A DNA stretch of 64,000 nucleotides from Triticum aestivum (Eukaryota; Streptophyta; Magnoliopsida; Poales; Poaceae), in contig NC_057809.1 of the NCBI RefSeq assembly GCF_018294505.1, positions 508,859,914 to 508,923,913 of the forward strand. Direction: 5' to 3'. Both the position numbers and the translations under genes were made by a program. Each line of letters opens with the position of its first letter. Position 1 is the first letter of the stretch. Positions 34,792-45,458 of this stretch are shown here, in pieces. The notes beneath the pieces are model-generated. The model saw only the letters and a program-made list of their open reading frames with translations, did no database searches and was not told the origin of the DNA.

Positions 34792-36434
34792 TGATACGTC
34801 TCCAACGTATCTATAATTTTTGATTGCTCCATGCTATATTATCTACTTTTTGAATGTTTATGGGCTTTATTATACACTTTTATATCATTTTTGGGACTAA
34901 CCTATTAACCCAGAGCCCAGTGCCAGTTTCTGTTTTTACCTGTTTTAGGGTTTCGAAGCAAAGGAAAATCAAACGGAGTCCAATTGACCTGAAACTTCAC
35001 GGAACTCGTTTTTGGAAGGAAAGAAGCCCAGAAGACTTGGAGTGCATGTTGGGGGATCTACGAGGAGGTCACGAGGCAGGGGGCACGCCCTCCACCCTCG
35101 TGAGCCCCTCGTGGCCCCCCTGACGTACTTCTTCCGCCTATATATCTCCATATACCCTAAAAACATCCGAGAGCACAATAGATCGGGAGTTCCGCCGCCA
35201 GAAGCCTCCATAGCCACCAAAAGCCAATCTAGACCCGTTCTGGCACCCTGCCGGAGGGGGAATCCCTCTCCGGTGGCCATCTTCATCATCCCGGTGCTCT
35301 CCATGACGAGGAGGGAGTAGTTCTCCCTCGGGGCTGAGGGTATGTACCAGTAGCTATGTGTTTGATCTCTCTCTCTCTCTCTCGTGTTCTTGAGGTGGCA
35401 TGATCTTGATGTATCGCGAGCTTTGCTATTATAGTTTGATCTTATGAAGTTTCTCCCCCTCTACTCTCTTGTAATGGATTGAGTTTCCCCTTTGAAGTTA
35501 TCTTATCGGATTGAGTCTTTAAAGATTTGAGAACAGTTGATGTATGTCTTGCCGTGCGTATCTATGGTGACAGTGGGATACCATGTGATTCACTTGATGT
35601 ATGTTTTGGTAATCAACTTGCGGGTTCTGCCCATGAACCTATGCATAGGGGTTGGCACACGTTTTCGTCGTGATTCTCCGGTAGAAACTTTGGGGCACTC
35701 TTTGAGGTCTTTTGTGTTGGTTGAATAGATGAATCTGAGATTGTGTGATGCATATCGTATAATCATACCCACGGATACTTGAGGTGACATTGGAGTATCT
35801 AGGTGACATTAGGGTTTTGATTGATTTGTGTCTTAAGGTGTTATTCTAGTACGAACTCTAGGCTTGTTTGTGACAATTATAGGAATAGCCCAACGGATTG
35901 ATTGGAAAGAATAATTTTGAGGTGGTTTCATACCCTACCATAATCTCTTCGTTCATTCTCCTCTATTAGTGACTTTGGAGTGACTCTTTGTTGCATGTTG
36001 AGGGATAGTTATGTGATCCAATTATGTTATTATTGTTGAGGGAACTTACACTAGTGAAAGTATGAACCCTAGGCCTTATTTCCATGCATTGCAATACCGT
36101 TTACGCTCACTTTTATCATTCGTTACCTTGCTGTTTTTATAATTTCAGATTACAAATACCTTTATCTACCATCCATATTGCACTTGTATCACCATCTCTT
36201 CGCCGAACTAGTGCACCTATACAATTTACATTGTATTGGGTGTGTTGGGGACACAAGAGACTCTTTGTTATTTGGTTGCAGGGTTGCTTGAGAGAGACCA
36301 TCTTCATCCTACGCCTCCTATGGATTGATAAACCTTAGGTCATCCACTTGAGGGAAATTTGCTACTGTCCTACAAACCTCTGCACTTGGAAGCCCAATAA
36401 CGTCTACAAGAAGAAGGTTGTGTAGTAGACATCA
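34792..36434 (+). repeat. 3' LTR of the WHAM-like element
   Basis: 1643 bp, TGATACGTCT to GTAGTAGACATCA, followed by the target duplication AACAC. It shares the GC-rich module (35057-35122) and the CT microsatellite (near 35365) with the 5' LTR. Confidence 0.94.
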
Positions 36435-38528
36435 AACACCATAATGTAATGGTGTATCTGAATGTCATAACCGTACTTTATTTGATATGGTGCAATCTAT
36501 GATGTCTCTTACCGAATTACCACTATCGTTGTGGGGTTATGCATTAGAGACAACTGCATTCACGATAAATAGGGCAACGCCTAAAAATCCGTTGAGATGA
36601 CACCGTATGAACTTTGGTTTAGCAAGAAATCTAAGCTGTCGTTTCTTAAAGTTTGGGGTTGTGATGCTTATGTGAAAAAGTTCAACCTGATAAGCTCAAA
36701 CCAAAATCGGAGAAGTGCGTCTTCATAGGATACCCAAAAGAAACTGTTGCATACACCTTCTATCACAGATCCGAAGGCAAGATCTTTGTTGCTAAGAGTG
36801 GATCCTTTCTAGAGAAGGATTTTCTCTCGAAAGAAGTGAGTGGGAAGAAAGTAGAACTTGATGAGGTAATTGTACCTGCTCCATTATTGGAAAGTAGTTC
36901 ATCACAGAAATCAGTTCCATGATTCCTACACCAATTAGTGAGGAAGCTAATGACGATGATCATGAAAACTTCTGATCAAGTTACTACCGAACCTCGTAGG
37001 TCAACCAGAGTAAGATCCGCACCAGAGTGGTATGGTAATCCTGTTCTGGAGGTCATGTTACTTGACCATGACGAACCTACGAACTATGAGGAAGCGATGA
37101 TGAGCCCGGATTCTGCAAAATGGCTTGAGGCCATGAAATTTGAGATAGAATCCATGTATGAGAACAAAGTGTGGACTTTTGTGGACTTGCCCATTGATCG
37201 GCAAGCCATTGAGAATTAATGGATCTTCAAGAGGAAGACGGACGCTGATAGTAGTGTTACTATCTACAAAGCTCGAATTGTCGCAAAATGTTTTCGACAA
37301 GTTCAAGGTGTTGACTACGATGAGATTTTCTCACTCGTAGCGATGCTTAAGTCTGTCTGAATCATGTTAGCAATTGCCACATTTTATGAAATCTGGCAAA
37401 TGGATGTAAAAACTGCATTCCTTAATGGATTTCTTAAAAAAGAGTTGTATATGATACAACAAGAAAGTTTTGTCAATCCTAAAGGTGTTAACAAAGTGTG
37501 CAAGCTCCAGCGATCCATCTATGGACTGGTGCAAACATCTCGGAGTTGGGATATACACTTTGATGACTTGATCAAAGCATATAGTTTTATACAGACTTGC
37601 GGTGAAGCCTGTATTTACAAGAAAGTGAGTGGGAGCACTACAACATTTCTGATAAGTATATGTGAATGACATATTGTTGATCAGAAATAATGTAGAATTT
37701 TTTGGAAAGCATAAAGGAGTGTTTGGAAGGAGTTTTTGAAAGAAAGACCTTGGTGAAGCTGCTTACATATTGATCATCAAGATCTATAGAGATAGATCAA
37801 GACGCTTGATAAATTTTTTCAATGAGTACATACCTTGACAAAGTTTTTGAAGTAGTTCAAAATGGAATAGTCAAAGAAGGAGTTCTTGCCTATGTTGCAA
37901 GGTGTGAAGTTGAGTAAAGACTCAAAACCCGACCACGGCAGAAAATAGAAAGAGAATGAAAAGTCATTCTCTATGCCTCAGTCATAGGTTCTATAAAGTA
38001 TGCTATGTTGTGTACCAGACCTATTGTGTACCTCACCATGAGTTTGGCAAGAGGGTACAATAGTGATCCAGGAGTGGATCACTGAATAGCGGTCAAAATT
38101 ATCCTTAGTGGAATAAGGAAATGTTTCTCGGTTATGGAGGTGACAAAGAGTTCGTCGTAATGAGTTACGTCGATGCAAGCTCTGACACCAATCTGGATGA
38201 CTCTAAGTCTCGATCTAGAAACATATTGAAAGTGGGAGCGATTAGCTAGAGTAGCTTCGTGCAGAGCATTGTAGACATAATTTTTTTGCAAAAATACATA
38301 CGGCTCTGAATGTGGCAGACCCGTTGACTAAACTTCTCTCACAAGCAAAACATGATCACTCTTTGGGTGTTAATCACATAGCGATGTGAACTAGATTATT
38401 GACTCCAGTAAACCCTTTGGGTATTAGTCACATGGAGATGTGAACTAATCACATAAGGATGTGAACTATTGGTGTTAAATCGCATGGCGATGTGAACTAG
38501 ATTATTGACTCTAGTGCAAGTGGGAGAC
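36435..38528 (+). pseudogene. Integrase end, RT and RNase H remnants of the host BARE-type copy
   Basis: Resumes immediately after the WHAM-like element in the integrase C-terminal region, heavily frameshifted to about 36940. Then 36938-37219 reads STRVRSAPEWYGNPVLEVML and NYEEAMMSPDSAKWLEAMK. RT follows (IWQMDVKTAFLNGFLKKELY, KLQRSIYGLVQTSRSW). The catalytic box is YVND at 37659-37670 rather than YVDD and lies after a frameshift. RNase H is largely lost, with LNVADPLTK-like remnants near 38310. The 3' end has a hairpin array and the polypurine tract CAAGTGGGAGAC. Confidence 0.88.
38375..38494 (+). repeat. Array of four short hairpins before the polypurine tract
   Basis: CACAT, four bases, ATGTG occurs at 38375-38388, 38429-38442 and 38450-38463. 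A variant with CGCAT is at 38481-38494. Loops are AGCG, GGAG, AAGG and GGCG. Each is followed by GAACTA. The Angela at 16183-25133 lacks this array in the same place, so the two copies are different subfamilies. Confidence 0.8.
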
Positions 38529-39899
38529 TGAAGGAAATATGCCCTAGAGGCAATAATAAAGTTGTTATTCATATTTCCTTATATCATGATAAAAGTTTAT
38601 TATTCATGCTAGAATTGTATTAATCGGAAACTTAGTACATGTGTGAATACATAGACAAAACAGAGTGTCCCTAGTATGCCTCTACTTGACTAGCTCGTTA
38701 ATCAAAGATGGTTAAGTTTCCTGACCATAGACATGTGTTGTCATTTGATGAACGGGATCACGTCATTAGAGAATGATGTGATGGACAAGACCCACCCGTT
38801 CGCTTAACATAAATGATCGTTTAGTTTTATTGCTATTGCTTTCATCATGACTTATGCATGTTCCTCTGACTATGAGATTATGCAACTCCCGAATACCGGA
38901 GGAACACCTTGTGTGCTATCAAACGTCACAACGTAACTGGGTGATTATAAAGATGCTCTACAGGTGTCTCCGATGGTGTTTGTTGAGTTGTCATAGATCG
39001 AGATTAGGATTTGTCACTCCGATTGTCAGAGAGGTATCTCCGGGCCCTCTCAGTAATGCACGTCACTATAAGCCTTGCAAGCAATGTGACTAATGAGTTA
39101 GTTGCGGGATGTTGCATTACGGAGCGAGTAAGGAGACATGCTGGTAATGAGATTGAACTAGGTATGATGATACCGACGGTCGAATCTCGGGCAAGTAACA
39201 TACCGATGACAAAGGGAACAACGTATGTTGTTATGCGGTTTGACCGATAAAGATCTTTGTAGAATATGTAGGAGCCAATATGAGCATCCAGGTTCCGCTA
39301 TTGGTTATTGACCGGAGATGTGTCTCGGTCATCTACATAGTTCTCGAACCCGTAGGGTCCGCACGCTTAACGTTCGATGATGATTTGTCTTATGAGTTAT
39401 GTGATTTGATGTACCGAAGGTTGTTCGGAGTCCCGGATGAGATCACGGACATGACGAGGAGTCTCAAAATGTTCTAGACGTAAAGATCAATATATTGGAA
39501 GGCTATATTCGAACATCGGAAATGTTCCGAGTGATTCAGGTATTTTTTGGAGTACCGGAGAGTTACGGGAATTCGCCGGGGGAAGTAGTGGGCCTTAATG
39601 GGCCATACGGGAAAGGAGAGAAGGGTCTCAAGGGTTGGCCACCCCCCCAATGGCAAGTCTGAATTGGACCAGGGAGGGGGCGGCGCCCCCCCCCTCTTTC
39701 CTTCTCCCTCTCCTAGTCCTTCCCTCTCTCCCCTCTTGGAAAAGGAAGGGGACTCCAACTAGGATTGGGAATCCTAGTTGGACTCCCCCTATAGGCACGC
39801 CCCTCCTAGGCCGGCCTCCTCCTCCTCCCTCCTTTACATACATGGCAGGGGGCACCCCAAAGACACTCCAAGATTTGTCTTAGCCGTGTGCGGTGCACC
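38529..39899 (+). repeat. 3' LTR of the host BARE-type copy, first part
   Basis: Starts TGAAGGAAATATGCCC after the polypurine tract and matches the Angela LTR in reverse. A 19-bp inverted repeat with one mismatch and a 3-base spacer lies at 39748-39788. A TATA-like CTTTACATACATGG follows at about 39833. It is cut at 39899 by the Tat-type element, with target duplication GCACC. Confidence 0.93.
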
Positions 39900-40382
39900 T
39901 GTCGGTGTCAAAACCGGCGGATCTCGGGTAGGGGGTCCCGAACTGTGCATCTAGGCCGGATGCTAACAGGAGGCAGGGGACACGATGTTTTACCCAGGTT
40001 CGGGCCCTCTTGATGGAGGTAAAACCCTACGTCCTTCTTGATTGATATTGATGATATGGGTAGTACAAGAGTAGATCTACCACGAGATCAGAGAGGCTAA
40101 ACCCTAGAGGCTAGCCTATGGTATGATTGTATGTTCTGGTTGTTGTCCTATGGACTAAAACCCTTCGGTTTATATAGACACCGGAGAGGGTTAGGGTTAC
40201 ACAAGGTCGGTTACAAAGGAGGAGATATCCATATCTGTATTGCCTAGCTTGCCTTCCACGCCAAGTAGAGTCCCATCCGGACACGAGACGAAGTCTTCAA
40301 TCTTGTATCTTCGTAGTCCAACAGTCCGGCCAAAGGATATAGTCCGGCTGTCTGGAGACCCCCCTAATCCAGGACTCCCTTA
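39900..40382 (-). repeat. 3' LTR of the Tat-type element
   Basis: 483 bp matching 47962-48442. It starts TGTCGGTGTCAAAACC and ends CTCCCTTA, where the partner has CTCCCTCA, so the terminal CA is mutated to TA. The adjoining GTAGCCCCTGAA (40383-40394) reads as a purine-rich TTCAGGGGCTAC on the minus strand, the probable polypurine tract. Confidence 0.93.
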
Positions 40383-40814
40383 GTAGCCCCTGAACCAGGC
40401 TTCAATGATGATGAGTCCGGCGCACAGTATTGTCTTCGGCATTGCAAGGCGGGTTCCTTCTCCGAATACATCACAGAAGAATTTGAATACGAGGATAGTG
40501 TCCGACCCTACAAAATAAGTTCCACATTCCACCGTAGAGAGAATAATATTTTTCGCAGATCTAATTTGCTGGCTTGTTTTGGCAGCATGACGTTATGTCA
40601 TGGCCCGGTGATTATTCGAACCGTTTCCTTTAACCAGCCCCGCACATAACGCGAGGCAGTTTTTCGACACGTCTCGTCAAAGCAGAGATCGTGTCCCCTT
40701 ATTACGGGATTCTCATCAATACGGGCGTGGGTAACCCAACCACGCCATCAATTACGGTGCTTGGGGGATAAGCGAGTTTTACCAGGCAAGTGGGAACGCA
40801 TAGTTTCATCCGCC

Positions 40815-40825
40815 CATATAAAGGG
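40815..40825 (+). promoter_or_regulatory. TATA-like box upstream of the antisense gene
   Basis: CATATAAAGGG lies 111 bp before the ATG at 40936, in plus orientation, opposite to the retroelement. Its spacing suits a start site near 40850 and a short leader. This is a sequence match only. Confidence 0.45.
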
Positions 40826-40935
40826 ATAAGGATTCACCTTCCTATCCACGCCTTCTTCCTCCTTTGCTCATCCGTTTTCGCACACTTGAACTCTAGCGCC
40901 CAAGCCCGCTCTTCCCACCTCAACCTTCTCCAACC

Positions 40936-43900
40936 ATGTCCGGAGCGGGAGGCAGGTGGATGGTCTCCTCCGTCACGGAGGGAGACATCAAGAAGCTGCG
41001 CGGAGCCGGATACTTAGCCGCGAACATCGTGCATCAGCTGCCCACTGCGGGGCAGATCGTCCCTACCCCGGAACCTCACGAGAGGGTAGTTTTCCTTCAC
41101 CACTTCCTCCGCGGACTAGGGTTTCCCCTCCATCCATTCGTCCGTGGTCTCATGTTCTACTACGGACTGGACTTTCATGATTTGGCCCCGAACTTCATCC
41201 TCAACATTTCGGCGTTCATCGTCGTGTGTGAGGCTTTCCTCCGCATCCGGCCCCACTTCGGCCTGTGGTTAAAGACCTTCAATATCAAGCCAAAGGTAGT
41301 ACGAGGCCAACAAGCAGAATGCGGCAGAGCCATGGTGGGCAAGATGCCCAACGTCATATGGCTCGAAGGCTCCTTCGTGGAGACAATAAAGGGATGGCAA
41401 TCGGCGTGGTTCTACATCACCGAGCCGCGCGACGCCAAATGGGCGGCATCCCCTGAGTTTCGATCCGGATTCCCAACACGGCTCACTTCCTGGAAAGAGA
41501 AGGGCTTGTCGTGGGGTTCATCGGTGGAGCTGGATGGACTCCAGAAATGTATCCGGAGCATGGCAAGCAAGAAGCTCAAGCTTGTCAACATAGTCCAAGT
41601 TATGCTCATCCGCCGGATCCTCCCGTGTCAACAACGGGATTTTACCTTGTGGGAGTTCAACCCGGCCCAGCACCAGACTCTGAGCGAGCCCTTCGATACA
41701 ACGCACAAGGACGTCTGGAAGGTGCTGTTCAAGGGCGCCGAGGTCCCCCCTTCTCTTGCCGAGGACCGCGGACTGAGCGCAAAGCGCCTAGCGCGTTCGG
41801 TGAGTTCAATACGTCTCGTAGGACGTTTATTTTCCCTAGCTTAATTATGCGCGGGGTCTAATCTCCATGCCTTTGATAGGACTGGGTGGAGATGTCGGGG
41901 CAGATTAACTGCCCGGCCCCTTTGCCCGAAGACACTGCGGGCGCTCTCCTGACGGAGATGTTGGCTCCGGCTCCTTACAAGGTGCCGGAGAAGACCAAGA
42001 AGGCCAAGGGAACCCGAAAGAGTTCCCGACGCCAGGTGTTATCGGACTCATCGTCCGATAACTCTGCGGCACACTCTTCCCCCGAAGACGAGGAGGAAGA
42101 AGAAGATGCTCCCCCTCCAGGCGGGGGAGACAAGAAAAGGAAGGCCGCCCCAACCGGGGAGGCCGAAGGGTCCAAGAAGGGAAGGACTCTCCTTCCGGAT
42201 AGTTCCACCACCGCCGCCGAAGGCGAAGACGAGTGGCTGCCCAGCGCCAAGCCCTCGGGGAGATCGTAAGTGTTCGGATACTAGAGTAACTCATAGAATT
42301 CCTTTGTCGCACTGTTTTCCCTAACGCCGAACATAACTATGCAGGCCGCCACGAGCCAATATCGAGGTGTCATCGGACGGCTCCCTGGGCTCGTCGGACA
42401 TGGACAGCGATCCAGTCCCGACCGCCACCTCCCCTCATCCTACCGACAACGCCGAGGTGTTGTCTCAGGAGGCACCGGACCGAGGGGAGACAGTCCCGGA
42501 GGCGCCTCAAGGTGACCTTCCGGACTCCGGGAGCCGGGGGGACGGGGCCCCTGAGAGCTCCGAGTTCGGCCCTCAGCCGAACACCGCGCCGGACCCTCCA
42601 ACTGTTCTGGGCTCGGGCAGGTGGCCTCCTTCTAAGAAGGGCAAGACACCTGTGCCGGTGACCTCTGTCCATCCAGAGGTGCCGGACAATCTGCTGGAAG
42701 CGCTTCACAACGCTTCCATCGACGAGGAGCACCGCACTATCATGAGTGCGGTGATCCAGAAGGTTCAGTCCGCCAAGAGCGGATTGACTGAAGCCTATGC
42801 CAGCCTTCTAACAGGCTTTGAGGTAAGTGTTTTAAAATGTAGTAGAAATATTACCGCATAGACAGTAGCCCCTGATGCTTTGTTCGGTGTCCACAAAGAA
42901 AAGCCGAACAGAGGATCAAATAATATCGCAGGAGTCTAATATAAGTATGTCAATATGCATATGCAGGCTTCGATGTTGGCGTCCGCCGCACTAACTGCGG
43001 AGGTCGCCATACTGAAGCAGGACCTCGAGGGGTCCAAGAAAGAGCTCGGCCTTGCCAAGAGGCAGCTCGAGGAGAACAAGGGTAAGTAATACCATGTCTA
43101 TAGATATGTATATATAAAAGAAGACGCGATTGCAAAATGACAGGATCAACGTATATTTGTCGGGGGCCACGATCGAGGTGGCGACCCTGAAGCAAGCGCT
43201 AACCAAGGCCGAGGATATAGCGGCCAAGGAGCGCACCGAGCGAGAGAAGCACGAGGCTCGGGTGGGCGAGGTGCAGGAAGAGCTACAGGCTCTCGTGGCG
43301 AAGCACGATGCGTTGGAGGTTGACTCAAAGACGCGGGAGTCTGAGCTTGCCGCGGACCTCGAGAGCGCAAGAAGTGCCAAGGCCGAAGCCTAAAAGGCCC
43401 TCCAGGAGATCGACGCAATGAAGAATATAGCGGCGGGTAAGGCTTTCTATATGCAAAGCAAGCATGTAAAAGTAAATTACCGATTACTTACCCGAATCCG
43501 GAGCTCTCCAGGAGCATTCGCAGATTTGCCCCGCAGCGTGTCTGATGCAGCACAATTTTACCAGGCCGTGGATGGAAGCTCAACGGAGAAGCTGTTTTGG
43601 TCTTAGTATGCTGAGGCCGAACACCCGGTGCCAATGAGCGACCAGCTGAAGCAGATGGTCGAGCTACATAAGGCGGCCGATCTGGCCATGAAGAGCTTTA
43701 TAGTCCGGCTGTGGCCTGGCGACGCCCTTCCAAACGGCTTCTTCGGCCTGGTGAGGCGGCTTATGGATGCCTACCCGCGGCTGGAGGTCTTCAAGCGATA
43801 TGTCTGCATTGAAGGTGCACGCCGGGCTTTCGCCCGTGTGAAATTGCAGTGGATCAAGCTAGACGCCGTGAAGCTGATCAAGGAGGGGCCGCCGGAGGGC

Positions 43901-43996
43901 AAGGAGCACCGCCACCCCGAGATGTACTACGAGGGTGTTCTGCCGGGTGCCCGTCTTATCGTGGACGAGTGTTCAAAAGATGTAATATTTGAATGA
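40936..43996 (+). pseudogene. Five-exon antisense gene, putative gypsy-type transposon (PF04195-like) protein
   Basis: Proposed exons are 40936-41799, 41880-42265, 42345-42822, 42967-43081 and 43144-43996, all with GT-AG borders. Phases agree across the first three introns; at the fourth they do not, implying a small indel. Exon 1 (MSGAGGRWMVSSVTEGD, PHFGLWLKTFNIKPK) resembles the domain Pfam calls putative gypsy type transposon. Exons 2-3 are acidic and low-complexity (DEEEEEDAPPPGGGDKKRK). Exons 4-5 form a coiled coil, then FYMQSKHVKVNYRLLTRIRS. Two in-frame stops (43391-43393 and at about 43604-43606) break exon 5. Function unknown. Confidence 0.75.
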
Positions 43997-45170
43997 TACT
44001 TGCTCGTTTTATCCTGTATTTATGAAAACTTGTTTCATATGCGCTTTGTGACGCTTGTTTGAATTTAAAATATTACCTTCTGTTTGGCTATTTATCCAAT
44101 CTGAGAGATGGCTAGTCCTCGGCTTTTGCCCCCATGCCACGAGTGCTGGGGTGTTCGAGATAAACCTGAGCACTATTGTTCCCATGTTTGGGTCCTTCGA
44201 GGGAGGTGCTCAGCACAGCGAACAAGGCAACCAGACTAATAATGCTTTATCACTCTCATTTAGCCATAGAATTCTATAATTTTAAATTTCGGTGAAGCCC
44301 CTGGTATTCGGAAGGCCGAATTTGGGGCGCGATACACGCCTTTAAGCCGGACAGGGCTGGCCCCTCGCTCTAAGCGGCATAAGTCTTTAGGGACTCGAAA
44401 ACCTCGCCGAACAACGACCAGTCTCTCGCCTTATCATGACAATCAGTTTTAGGTTTCTCTACTGAGGTGCTGAACCTAGCAGAACCGGGGCACAATCGCA
44501 GTAGTTCTCCTAGCGCTACCTTAGCCGATAGAGCGGAACGTAAGGTACCAAAACATAGGAGCCAGGCAAACCCAACATTTGACCAAAGACATGATTCGGA
44601 GCTGATGCATATAATGCTATAAGTTCGGGGTGCCGCACTTGTGAAAGTGTTCATACTTTTCACACTGTATTGTGAGGTACGTAAGCCCCTGGTGTATTAG
44701 CCGTACCAGGGTGTACGGTTGCAAGGCGTCATTAATGAACACATAGATATATATATAACAAGAATGCAATAATAGTGATAATGTCATGCATTGTTTATTA
44801 AAAAATTGTGTTAAAGCAGAGTGATACAGATAGTGCGATAAGCAAAGAGTAGGACTATGTCCCTTCCAAGGGCAAGCTGAGGAATGATATTAAATCAAAT
44901 ATTTCGCTCGTTACTGTAATCGACCTGGGAATTCCGTGGTATGACGTAGTTGTCTGCCTCCTTGGTTGTTGCATCATGTGTTCGGCAATAGTGTTGTCGG
45001 ACAGTGTTTCCAGAGATTAAGGTCCTGAAAAAAATTTAACAAAACGGGAAGCCCCTAGTGCGGTTTAAGCCGTGTCTTGGGGCGTGCCGCAGTTGTGCCC
45101 CCCTCCCCACCTGTGCCCATGGTATTTTTAATGTGTAATTATGTACGCGCGGCACGAGTTTTGCCGTTGG
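43997..45170 (-). other. Spacer between antisense gene and gag-protease; pol absent
   Basis: Where RT, RNase H and integrase would follow protease in this orientation, I see no motif on either strand. The sequence contains short stretches such as GCCCCTGGTATTCGG and CCCCTAGTGCGGTTTAAGCC typical of untranslated retroelement DNA. I cannot tell a deletion in this copy from a family-wide loss. Confidence 0.6.
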
Positions 45171-45458
45171 GCTGGGATTGGGGTGGCCGCCGTATTGCTA
45201 CGCGAGCTCAGATCGCGCCAGGCGGTCTATTTGCCAATTGCCCCAAGCGCGCTTGAAGGTGTCCGGGCTTTGAAGCGCCGAACTGGTTGATTGCCTTGAG
45301 AGGCTGCTTTGCGCTTCTACTGCGAGGGCCGCGGTGTGCTTCTCTGTTCAGAGAGAGCGCTCTATGTTTCCATTGACTATAATAACTCCGCGAGGTCCTG
45401 GCATCTTGAGCTTTAGGTATGCATAATGCGGTACCGCATTGAATCTAGCAAATGCGGT

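Larger units (their letters stand above)
26679..36434 (+). mobile_element. WHAM-like Athila-clade Gypsy element, complete but without pol
   Basis: LTRs at 26679-28326 and 34792-36434, a primer-binding site at 28337 and a polypurine tract at 34777 define a complete 9756-bp element. The target duplication AACAC is seen at 26674-26678 and 36435-36439. The LTR type (TGATACGTCTCCAACGTATC) and PBS place it with the Athila-clade families of Triticeae; the family name is tentative. The interior has no gag, protease, RT or integrase that I recognise. It is a tandem duplication of a unit bearing an unknown reading frame. Confidence 0.9.

Noticed and set aside
38363..38528. Repeats before the host LTR considered as a CRISPR-like or tRNA array
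   Set aside because: Units are irregularly spaced, short and part of a Copia 3' untranslated region; no tRNA fold and no spacer pattern.
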